Shown one piece after another: positions 8,631-19,000 of a stretch of DNA of 34,214 nucleotides. Origin of the DNA: Discostella pseudostelligera (Eukaryota; Bacillariophyta; Thalassiosirophyceae; Thalassiosirales; Thalassiosiraceae). The stretch's first letter is position 1, and the number at the start of each line of letters is the position of its first letter. The DNA is taken from positions 1 to 34,214 of the forward strand of contig JALLBK010000071.1 in NCBI GenBank assembly GCA_036940085.1, written 5' to 3'. A program made the translations under genes and the position numbers. Below the pieces are notes generated by a model that was not told the origin of the DNA, did not search any database, and saw nothing but the letters and a program-made list of their open reading frames with translations.

Positions 8631-8881
8631 GCGAAGGAGGCCATGTAGTTTTGTCCTTCCCTCGTTGGTGTTCCTTCAATTTGAACGCATTGCATTTGAA
8701 GGAGATGAAGGTTGAAAAGTTCCACGTGCGTGATGAACTTTACAAAATAGTGAAGCAAGCGAAAGCAATTTTTGCACTTAGATGAATTTGTGTACAGTCT
8801 CTTTTTACTTCCTCATTTGCTTAGCCGCGGGTCACCGTGGAGCTACCTGTTCCTTTACCCACATAGTCACCATAGCCTGAG

Positions 8882-10591
8882 CTATATCTCATCCTTTAGC
8901 CACAACATAGCTGCAGCTTCAGTTTGCGGTTTCAGCCACGTTGTCGCTCGAGGCATTGCTCTAGCGGCTGCATAATCAACAATCCACTGAGGCAACAGCC
9001 TCGACACCCTCAACTCACAAAGAAGCCAGACTCGCGTGTGCCCCTCTTTCCCATCTGGATTACTCTCCGTGTACCAAATGCCCTTTGCATACTTCAAAAC
9101 CATATTCGTACTAGCAGGATCTAACGTAAATATCATGTAGTCCCCCCGTGGATGTGGACGATACTTGTGCACCGCCGCGATCTTGAGCCGAAACTTGGAA
9201 AGTGAGAATTGCGCCCGCGTCACGGATGGGACACCATGCTTACATATGGCTACCGTTCCATCTTCATAGTCCAGCGGTTTTTCGGCTCTGTAATCTTCCT
9301 TGAGATGTGTGTTGGTATACATCACCACCTCGCGTACTGTCGGTATCGTTTGCGGATAGGATTGAAAGTCGAGTAAGCAATCCCAGACGACAGATGCGGG
9401 AGCCTTGACATCACAGACGACAAACCCCGATCCGGCGCGTCCCATGTCATCTTGAAATTGGACACGGTCACCATTAATGACACGACGAGATTGTTCCGGA
9501 CTCAGTTTGGGTAGGGAAAATGGTAACGGTTCGCGAGGGGTCGAGGAGGCGACGGATGTATCTCCTTTGGGCGTCTCTTTTTCCACGCGTGTGTTTTGGG
9601 TGGTATCTTTGCTCGTTTTGACATTGTTCCCTTGCAAGAGAACAAAATCGTCCTCGGGTTGATGCAAGGAAGTCGATGACATGGATGGCACGTCGGGAGA
9701 AGATTCGCTTGTTTGTTTCACGCCATCTTCTGACAACCTTGCCAAGATTGCAGGATAATCATAGTTTTCATCAGAAGCCTCGATGTTGGCACCACCACTA
9801 CTATCCTCCTTCGAAATGTAACCAAGGGCAACATCCACATTACCCTTCTCATCAATAACCACTGGTTCCAACCCCCCAATAGATGCAGCCTCGGCGACTA
9901 TATTTGGACCACTCTGGACGAAGGAAGATTCCCAATTTTCCCGATCGGTGACAGTGGAGGAATTGTCAATCCCCGTTCGCTTCTTCGCCTTATCCAGCAC
10001 GGTTTGTACTCGTTTCCGAACTCCGAATCTAGATTCATTCAGCTCACTCTTTTGACGGACAGCGTTGGACCATGTCGTGTCTACATTGAAATTCGATCGG
10101 CTTCGTTGTGGAGTTTTTCGTTGAATACTCATGGATGGATTGATAATGACCCCATGTCGATAATTATTGTTCGCCACAAATAGCGCAAGGTGCATTCTGC
10201 TGGATCGGAATTTATTTTGATGAAATGTTGATGCATGTGCACATGTAACCATTGATGTGTTGCATAGTAGTAGAACTGATGCTGCTACAAGTAATACCAT
10301 TGCCTGGGCCCGGGTGGCTTGTCTACGATCTAGTCGATACGCATAAGGAGCAATTGATGCGAAGCCGGATGGTGCACCTTGATCATCGGGGGAGACATGA
10401 TACATCGATGAGGAAGCCACCGAGACGCAATTATTGCAAATATTGTCCGTTGCAACACACGATCGCTCGTCTAGGCGATGATAGTCCAGGCTTTCTAGAT
10501 ATTGTTGCCGCTGAGACTGAGAGAGGCTGCGCCTCCGAACAGAGTGCAGCTTCACCGCCATCGAAGAATCGCAAGGCTGTGATTGATCCAT
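8882..10591 (-). CDS. SRPBCC (START/polyketide-cyclase-like) domain protein with N-terminal membrane or signal segment
   Basis: A single open frame of 569 residues. A hydrophobic stretch at about residues 97-118 (from MVLLVAASVLLLC) is followed by AHASTFHQ. The middle (about 130-360) is low-complexity and probably disordered. The C-terminal ~200 residues form an SRPBCC-type domain: FVVCDVKAPASVVWDCLLDFQSYPQTIP is typical of Coq10/START-like proteins, with RVWLLCELRVSRLLP and a final amphipathic helix. Such domains bind hydrophobic ligands in a deep cavity. The true start may be Met98, which would make the hydrophobic stretch a cleavable signal peptide and ASTF a poor plastid motif. The longer start is kept because it is the first Met of the open frame. 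Ligand and location are unknown. Confidence 0.75.
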   Translation of the reverse strand: MDQSQPCDSSMAVKLHSVRRRSLSQSQRQQYLESLDYHRLDERSCVATDNICNNCVSVASSSMYHVSPDDQGAPSGFASIAPYAYRLDRRQATRAQAMVLLVAASVLLLCNTSMVTCAHASTFHQNKFRSSRMHLALFVANNNYRHGVIINPSMSIQRKTPQRSRSNFNVDTTWSNAVRQKSELNESRFGVRKRVQTVLDKAKKRTGIDNSSTVTDRENWESSFVQSGPNIVAEAASIGGLEPVVIDEKGNVDVALGYISKEDSSGGANIEASDENYDYPAILARLSEDGVKQTSESSPDVPSMSSTSLHQPEDDFVLLQGNNVKTSKDTTQNTRVEKETPKGDTSVASSTPREPLPFSLPKLSPEQSRRVINGDRVQFQDDMGRAGSGFVVCDVKAPASVVWDCLLDFQSYPQTIPTVREVVMYTNTHLKEDYRAEKPLDYEDGTVAICKHGVPSVTRAQFSLSKFRLKIAAVHKYRPHPRGDYMIFTLDPASTNMVLKYAKGIWYTESNPDGKEGHTRVWLLCELRVSRLLPQWIVDYAAARAMPRATTWLKPQTEAAAMLWLKDEI

Positions 10592-11226
10592 TCTATCAGG
10601 CTGGATTCTAGATTAGGTAGATTCTGTACTTGGAGTTCGAGGTCGCCGATATCGATTATGGATTATGGATTCGGTCTATGGGGGGCTGCTAGCTGTCTGT
10701 CTGTCTATGCTGGAGTTGGGCGGTGGGTCATCGCATCGGCGGCGGCGGTGCTCTGCCTGGTGGTGACGCAGATGCGGAGATTATTGTGCATCATCGTCTT
10801 TATCGTCATCGTCATCGTCATCGTTGAACTGCGGCGATGACATGACGACTTGGCTGGGCGGGGCAGATGATTGATCCCTTCGTTGATTTTGGATCAGCTC
10901 CAGCTCGTCTCTTCGACTTTCTATTCAGAAAAAATGACACTGACCCAAAATCAGCGAAATGAGCCGCCGATATATGTGTGACTTTCCGTCGGACGTCGAA
11001 TGAGACACATTGAACTCATGCACGTCTGTCCGTCGACGATGCTGGTATCATTCTGTTTGTTTGTCTGTTTTTGTATCTCTAGAGTAGATATCTATCTCAT
11101 CGACGACCGACGGTCGCCGCATGCAGCCGCACATTTCAAACCACAGTCTGGCCTTCACTTCACCTCCTCCTGCAGTGTCTTTGCATCCGTCATCCGTCCA
11201 TCGCCCAATCAAAGCCAAACCTGACC
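10592..11226. other. Divergent intergenic region with simple repeats
   Basis: This 635-base gap separates the SRPBCC and oxygenase starts. It contains CTGT repeats near 10691-10706 and a TCATCG-type run near 10793-10824. No gene or clear regulatory module was found. Confidence 0.5.
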
Positions 11227-12616
11227 ATGGGAAAGTCGGACCTCGGAGTCGACGTCGACGTCGATGCTGGCATCTCTCCTGTCGAGGCAATAGAAGCGGC
11301 CAATAAGTTATGGCTCGCGGCTACATGTCAATCTGACCTTAGCGAAGTTGAGCGTCTGTATCGATGGGCGCTCTCGTCCAAGACGCCCCCGAGAATTGCC
11401 GAGGATGAAGTTGGGGGCAGTGGCAGCGACGACGGACCACCCACAAAGAAGGCAAAATCTGGCCAATGTGGACTAAACCAAGAACAATTCAATCGAGCGG
11501 GAGAGAAATTGGCGCTGTTGCTCTGCCAGTCTGGAAGATGCAAAAAGGCCAAAAAAGGATTGGTGGCAATGGGGTTCACATGTCGACTGGCGGAAAGAGT
11601 TTTGGATTATCCACATGACCATGAGCATTTGATCAATGAAGAAACAAATGTAAATACAAACAAAGTGAAGAGAAAATCGTCTCCTTGTCAGATAATAGAT
11701 GGGTTTTTATCAAAGTCGGAGCTGCACCAACTACGATCGGTCTTTGAATCGCCAGAATCTAGTTATTGGACCGATCACAATTATTCAGTTGAACCACCTT
11801 CGCCATATTTCTCTTATGTGATTACACTGGAACAACTCAGAACTACCAAAGGCAAGGGAGAGAAACAATTATCATTTGGATTCATCGGAGATCTTGCTGA
11901 GAAAATCATTGCATGCCCAATACTTAATGAGAAATTTCCGCAGCTGCAACGGAGTGCCAAGTACGTCGAGCTTTGGGCTCACAATCGTCCTCATGCATCT
12001 GGCCATCAAATGGTAAGTTAAACATCATTCTATTTAGAAAATTGTAGTGCATTCACTATGCAAACTAATTCTCAGAATTCTGCAGCACTTTGATTCTGAT
12101 GATGAAGGTCGAGGTGGTGTACGAAATCCAATCATATCAACAGTGCTATACATCAGTTCTGGAGATGCAACAACCGGTGAAAATGGTTCACATGCTGGTG
12201 GACCAACCCTCGTTACAAATCAGAATCTATCTGATGTTCGATTGGCTTCACAGGGATGGATGGCGCATGCAAAACCACAACGATTAGTAGCATTTGATGG
12301 AAGGTGTCTTCATGGTGTCGTACCAGGAAAGAGTTTTCGAAAAGGGCGTCGGGTTACGTTGATGATGGCATTTTGGGAAGAAATCAAGATACGTAGTGGT
12401 GAAGGGCCTGGATCTGCTCGTCCATTTCCAACGACGAATTTACCAGTATGGGCTAGCCAATTGACATCTCCTGCAAAGAGAGTATATGAAGACAATGCAT
12501 CGTGCGTAGAGACGAGTCCAATCACACTGGATGTTATTTACGAAACTTTGGATGGAAAGCCATGGAAAAGAGGAATGGGAATGCCATCATATGACCAAGT
12601 GTTTCAAGGATTTTAA
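11227..12616 (+). CDS. 2-oxoglutarate/Fe(II)-dependent oxygenase (prolyl-4-hydroxylase-like)
   Basis: Exons 11227-12012 and 12086-12616 are joined across a 73-base intron (GTAAGT, TGCAG) in phase 0, giving 438 residues. The double-stranded beta-helix core shows the iron triad. His and Asp of HFD are the first residues of exon 2 (His263, Asp265), and the distal His lies in CLHGVVPG (His338). An Arg in KGRRVTLMMAFW (350 or 351) is placed to bind 2-oxoglutarate. The segment YVELWAHNRPHASGHQM before the triad fits the P4H/2OG-FeII_Oxy layout. The N-terminal ~150 residues include a charged linker with a basic PTKKAKS motif that could be nuclear. Substrate is unknown; protein hydroxylation is plausible. 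The intron lies directly before the HxD motif. Confidence 0.85.
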
Positions 12617-12762
12617 TGTGTTCTAGTCATTGATTATATTCATTGAATGTTACGATTCCATTCTCTATGCACTGTAATAATAATGTGCAAATCAGAAAGC
12701 ACTTAGACCGTCCCTCCGTTCTCAAAGGCCCACCAGATATGGACAATATGCATAATTTACTC

Positions 12763-13894
12763 TTACGTGACGGGAAATACAGGCACACCAGTACAAATAC
12801 TTCCGATCTTGATCATCGAAAAGGTAATGCAACTCACAAATGCCAGATTTGCAACCACCCATGAAAGAATCAATGTTGCATATCTGTTAATGATAGGGAA
12901 TTGTTTTCGCATTGGTGAATGACGTCGCATACCAACAACAAATTGCCGATACTTGAAAAACCAGGGAATGGTGAGCAGTGCCCTGGCTGGCAGACAAGGT
13001 CCACCGAAAAATATTTCCATAGTAGATTTTGTTTGCAGAAATTTCGACCACAATCCTTCAGACAGAGGTGATGCTCCTGCTTCTGCGCTAATCTTTACCC
13101 ATGCTGCCGCAAACACCATCCCTGACATCACGTTGGCCAAAAAGTTATATGCTAACACCATTATTGCTCCCGTATAGACTGCTACTGTGAAGGCTTCGGC
13201 TCTATCATCGGGGTCCATGGATTTGTTCCAGTACAAGTCCAGAATTTCTATCAACTCGTGGATGTTAGCATCACGCAATGCACTCAAAGCTTTTTCGGAA
13301 TATGTCAGCACGCTCCCTGCCGCCCTTACTGTCCCTTTCGTCAAATCACCGAATTGGTATTCTTCATTTCCTGTCACTGTCTTGACGACACCTAACATGC
13401 AATTGAAGAAGGAAAGTAAAAATTATGAGCAGTCAAAACAACGTCGGCATTCGATGATCAAATCATTTGCAGTATGATAGAGACTTGCCTTCAATCCCAT
13501 GTGTAGTCGATCCGATGACCGTCTTCGTTATGTCTCCAAATTGATACTCGTCATTGTTCGTCACAGTCCGCACGGTACCTTCAACGACGGAAGTTGTGGC
13601 ATTCGCAACCGATCGAGTGATATCCCCAAATTTATACTCTTTGTTACCAGTCACCTTGCGCACAACCCGCTCGAACCGCGTAAATGTTCCATCGTTGCCT
13701 CCCCGAGTGGCTTTGACTTCGGCTTCAGCTTCGGTCGGTTCATCGGCACTTGCTCGAAGCGACGTCCAAAATTGACGTCTCGGGGAGAGATTAAGGGCTG
13801 CTGCCGAAGGCGTAGGGCTCGAGAAACACAGCAGAGTCAGTAGCCCTGAATATGGCAAGAGAAGTAATCCTTGAAAGTGAAGGATTCGCATCAT
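12763..13894 (-). CDS. Membrane protein with three 30-residue TGN-EY-FGD repeats
   Basis: Exon 1 is 13894-13489 and exon 2 is 13391-12763, giving 344 residues. The 97-base intron begins GCAAGT and ends TTAG. A GC-AG intron is the only join that keeps the repeat register. A signal peptide (residues 1 to about 34) is followed by a short acidic linker. Three tandem 30-residue units come next, each carrying V-[TN]-x-N-x-E-Y-x-F-G-D-[IL]-T: VTGNKEYKFGDIT, VTNNDEYQFGDIT and VTGNEEYQFGDLT. A helical region with several hydrophobic segments then follows (EAFTVAVYTGAIMVLAYNF, LLTIPWFF, ILSWVVANLAFV). I do not recognise a named family. The signal peptide suggests the secretory route or plastid, but no Phe-led plastid motif is obvious. 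The unit boundary coincides with the splice junction. Confidence 0.75.
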
Positions 13895-16070
13895 TTATCG
13901 TCAGGGCATGGACTTGCTCTCTTCCTCAGTTGAATGTTGAATACATCGCAGCATCATCAATACGGGTGCGTCTTCCCGCCAAATCATCATCATTGCCCGC
14001 ATGCAAGAGAAGCGTCGTCAGAGGGAAGGTTCCCGCCAAATAATTGCCACGTGTAAGTATCCTTCTCCCGCCAAATCGCTGCCACGTGTGCATTGAAAAG
14101 GTCGGAGTGATGAAAAGTCCGTCGATCATGCATGAAATAGCATGCAATGTTGTTGGACGAGCTAGCAGCGTAATGGAATGCGCAATCGCTTGATTTACAC
14201 GTCCGCCGATCGAGCAATGGCTTCACGGGTACTACTCCTAGTTATTTGAACACTGTGGATAAGAGGTACAATACTTCTTTATTGATCATGCTTAATAGGG
14301 TTGAATTCATACCGCATCCACCCTCCAGCTATTCAAAATCGTGATCTGTCCGTTGAACATTCTTCCAACAATTATGATATGTGGTGTCTGTAGCAATCCA
14401 TTCGGTTCTGCTCAAGAAAACAACAAAAAGAAACAGAAATAAATCGTCAGAGGTGTAAATGAACAAGGAGTACAATAACCACAATGCCGGACGCACAAGA
14501 CAGATCAATGGATGCTCAGCAATGGATTGGATATTTTCTTCATCCTCGGATGTAAGAATTAATGAGATATAAAAAGGACTTCATTGCATCCGTTTCAATT
14601 CAATAATGATGGATGAGTGTGCATTCAGAGTAGGATTGTAATATTTGTCTCATCCAGGAAGATTCAAGTCTTCTCATGATAAAAACCAAGTATATTTGTT
14701 GTATCTTCATAATGTTGTGCACACATCAACCAAAGTACATGCAAAACAAGCAGGAGAGAAGGTGTGTCATCGTACATGGTATGTGCTCGGATTGGAATAA
14801 TCAGCAATTGAGAATTGGTATGTAAGAAATGAATGCTTCTTCGATTGAAATTCTTTCCTCATTGCACACACCGACATGATGTTCAAACCACTGCCGCTCT
14901 GCGCTCGACATTGATATGATCTCTCACACAGAAAAGGGCTGAACAAAGAAAACATCAACAAACGACAAAGTTATTCCTACCTCTGATATGTCAGGTCACG
15001 CCAAACAGTACCAACATCACTGATACTTGCTTTTCCGCCAATCGTTTTCCTTCGTGACCATTCAAATAGGTTGTGCTCGTACTATTGTTGCTGAATCATC
15101 GAAGCCTTCTCTCGCACATACCTCTATTGATCCATGGAAGGGTAGGTTGACAAACGGCAAGAGAAGGGTTCGTTGCACCCTATTATGATCAAGCGTAGTA
15201 GACATTTTCGGATGACATAATATCTAGAGAAAGCAGTCAAGTTCGATTGCCGCATTGATCGATGTGAAGGAGAGTAGTCCCCGAGTAATTGGAGTGATTT
15301 TATTTTGTTTGTCTAGGTCGGAATAGATGATCGAGATATCGATGGTTAGGTCATGAGGTGATGTAGAGAAGTTGCAAGTTGATTGTCGGTAAGTCTGTGA
15401 TGACCTCCGCACACAGCAACAATCAACCGCGATCACTCATCCACACCTCCTCCTACCTCTCACCCACGGACAAATCATCCCTCCCCGACGTTGACTAAGA
15501 CACTAAATTCATATGCAATTTAATTGCAGTAGTCCTTGTAAACTAAAGGATATCTATCATCGTCTCGCGTGTGGATTGTGGATTTGCTTTGGATTTTGGA
15601 TGTGGGCCCTGCCGCCGCTCAACCTACCGCTTACTTGAAGCGACTGCCAGACGTATTATGGCGAGAGTTTTGCGATCTCTACTGAGGAATTCGATACGAT
15701 TCGGAGGATGGCGGCCAGACACTTAAGTACCCACATCATCATGGGCACCACCGCTGATGGCCGGCTGCTGCTGGAAGATGATGTGCTGGCAATGGCAAGT
15801 GCCGCTGGACGACGACGGCAGCGGTAGTAGTAAAGGTAGAGACATCCAGCAGTACCATAGCCTCCCCCTCTATCACTTTGATCTACTTACACTGGGGGTA
15901 ACCCTGGCAATATCTTGCTCGAGGTCATACTGTTGCGCTTCGTGATTGCGAACGAGCGGTGGCGGTGGAGCGAGTTTGTGCAGCGCTCCCAACTCTGGAC
16001 ATAAGAGGTGTCACCTGGAATTATCATTGATACGTTGACATTTGTGTGAAGGCTGTTCTTTGGGATCACA
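13895..16070. other. Long divergent region (2.2 kb) without recognisable gene
   Basis: This is the longest gap in the window. The part next to the repeat-protein gene holds the E2F/G-box cluster at 13974-14088. Between about 14100 and 16070 only short, uncharacteristic open frames exist on either strand, and no tRNA-like or rRNA-like sequence was noticed. It may hold a non-coding RNA, long 5' leaders, or only promoter sequence. Confidence 0.5.
13974..14088 (-). promoter_or_regulatory. Cluster of three E2F-like sites, two in G-box composites
   Basis: TCCCGCCAAA occurs at 13974-13983, 14031-14040 and 14066-14075. The last two are each followed, after exactly five bases, by GCCACGTG (14046-14053 and 14081-14088). 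Read on the minus strand this is CACGTGGC-N5-TTTGGCGGGA, the same module as at 1583-1605. The cluster sits 80-195 bases upstream of the minus-strand repeat-protein start, as expected for a promoter. Confidence 0.6.
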
Positions 16071-19000
16071 ATGACCTACAATGACATCATCCAAGAGGGC
16101 ATTCCCGAGGGAGGATCTGCCTCTCTCAAAAGTCGTCTCATTCGTTTTCGGAAATGGGCCACCAAATCAGCCAAGATTACCGTCCATGGCGCCCTGTGCA
16201 TTGTGAACGGTGAGGCTACCGATGGGACACGCAATGCACCAGTATTGGTATTTGAGACGGCTCGTACTACTGATCCACGTACAGGAGGGGGTGGGGGAGG
16301 AGGATCGATGTCGTCGTTGTCTGTTGGGGGGTTGAACAATCACATCAATTCTTCTTCGTCTGCTTCGTCGTTTTTGGGGGGAGGTGGGGGGTCGAATGCT
16401 GGCTCATCATCAGAAGTAAGATGTGGTGCTATCGACAGTGTTTCTGATCAAGCTCTCTATGATCGTAGCATTGGGTGTCAGGTTCGTACTGTCCGAGAAT
16501 TGAAAAAGGATGAGATTGCCCTGTCCATCCCAGTGTCGGCAATGATTACACCCGATTTAATTGCATTGAGTGATGCAGGACAGGCGATTTTAGCTTGCTG
16601 CTCCTCCTCCGGCTCATCATCAGTGGATGATACCAACTACAATAACAGCTTTTGGAATGCATTTGGTGTTACGAGTGCTCTAGAAAAAGTGCAGTTTGAG
16701 AAAATTGCACAAAGTAATGGAACACAATTGCTTGTCAAGATATTGCAAGAGAGAAAGAAGGTGGAAACTGCATTAATGAAGGGGGAAGAGTTTGCAATGG
16801 AAGTGAACGAACGGGGAGACAGCAATTACAATAATGACAAGCAACCAAAGAAGCTAGCACCCTTGGGAGGTATTTCTCATCGAGCACCCTTCCTTGCATT
16901 TCTAGTCCATCAACGGTTTGCCAATGAACAAAGTCCACCGGTGGCAGAGAATAATTATTTGATATCAGAGGATGTACCCGAAACGTTTGCACCCTATGCA
17001 CGCACGTTGCCGTCTTCGGTTTGTGTACCAATTTGCTGGAAACGGAATGAATTGGCATTACTGGCCGGTTGCATCCCCGGCATGCCAGCTTTGCAAAAGG
17101 TTGCGGCACGGACGATGCAATTGGCTACCGAGTTAGTTGCGCTTGTGGATGCAGGGTTAATTTATCGCTTTCCAACCATTTTCACGCCGGGTATGATTAC
17201 TTGGGATCGTTGGGTTTGGGCAGCGGCTGTTTACGAATCTCGTGTCTTGTCGATGTCGTCACTTCCGTCCTGGATATGGTCTGATGCTACTAGTCCATCG
17301 CGTGTTTGGGAGTCATGTGGTGTTATGGTTCCATTTTTGGATATGCTCAATCATGAGGATAATGCCTTACAGGTGTGTTGGAAGAATGCAACCACTGCCG
17401 AAGACGATGAAGATGAAGCGAGTGTGAAACGATTGAATCTCATCACGAACGAGAAGACTAAGAAGCATATGCAAATCTATCGCAATTACGGGGTTCTCGA
17501 CAATGAGCAGTTCATGTTGCAATACGGTTTTACGAGAATGAGCAATCCAGCCGACAAAGTGCGTATTGCGTGGGCGCTAGTCGATGGCGTGGGGGGTGTT
17601 CCTCCGCCAAAAGACTATGAGCAAGATGGTAGTGTGAGCATCCCTGTCTCACAGCTTGTCTATGAATCATCGGATCCAGACTCGTTAAAGGCTTGGTGGA
17701 CAGAACAGCGTCTTGCGTTGCTGGGGTATACCGTCCAAAACAATGTTGATACTTTGGAATTACTGAAGAGGGGAAAGAAAATCACATTTTGTGCATTCAA
17801 TAGTGGAAAGATTGACCACGCTCTGTTGGCTGTGGCAGTAGTTGCAACGCTTCCTCCCACAAAGGTTGAAGAGATGCATTCCAAGCTTTCTAGTACCACA
17901 CCATCTAAATCGTTGGAGGGGTTTGTGTTGGACCTCGTCTGTCAGAATACGGTGCAGCTATACCTTAGGTTTCTCCTTTCGAAGAAGCTTGAGAAGCTCC
18001 TTCAGAGTTTGAATTCTTGTCTCAGAGATCACTTCAATAGCGTTCAGTTGTGGACAAAGGCATCTATGGGTGGGTTAAACTACGTCGCTGAGAGTGGTGA
18101 CGGTGCCATGCCAATTGAAGGCGGGGGAGGAGAAAATTCCACAGTCGTTGGCTGGCAATCATTTTTCGATAATTATGTTTGGTATAGTACGATGGAAGTC
18201 GAAGAGCGATATTACTCCATGGCCCCGGATAGTTGTGTGTTATCACTGTATGATGGACATGTTCGGTCTCTTCAGACCACGCTTGATATTTTGGCACCGG
18301 ACGCTGCGATCAATGACAATATGAAGCGGCTGCTGGAGGATCTCGGCTGTGTTATTGATAGCACAGCTTCGCATCCTACGCTTGCGGATATGAAGCCAGC
18401 AGGGCATCCATTCGTAGCGGCGGTAACTGACAGTGTGGATGATCAAGTAATGTTGAAGGATAGTGGCGAGGAGATGAAACCACAGGACCCACCGAAGATT
18501 GATGATCAGGGTAATGCTGGGGTTGGAAACAACGGAGGGAATGGGAACAAACGCGATCGCGATCGTCGCAAGGGTGATCGACCTCCGGCTATCAAATTGC
18601 ACATTGGGAATCTATCCTACAAAACGCTACCCAATCAGCTATATGATTTCTTTACTAGCTTGTATGGGAAGGGTAGTGTGCTAGAATGCCACATCCCCAC
18701 GGAACGTGATACTGGCAACTCTCGTGGATTTGGATTTGTTACCATGCCAGAGAACCATGCGAAGGCAGCACTCGAATCGGGACGCAAGCATGAGATGGAT
18801 GGTCGCATCTTAAAGGTAGCTGAGAGCAATTCCGTTGGGAGTGGAAAGGTAAAACAAGGAGGACGTAACAACATGCCCCCTGCTCCTTCCAGCGACCGGT
18901 GTTCGAACTGTGGCTATCGTCCGCGTTGGTGCACATGCAACCCAAATATGATGCCCATGAATATGGGTAGGGGAGGTCCGCCACCGCCTGATTACATGTA

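Noticed and set aside
10583..10840. Small open frame between SRPBCC and oxygenase genes
   Set aside because: It overlaps the start of the minus-strand gene and is made largely of simple repeats.
15160..15185. tRNA-like B-box (GGTTCGTTGCACC)
   Set aside because: The T-arm stem is incomplete and no matching anticodon arm, D-arm or acceptor stem surrounds it.
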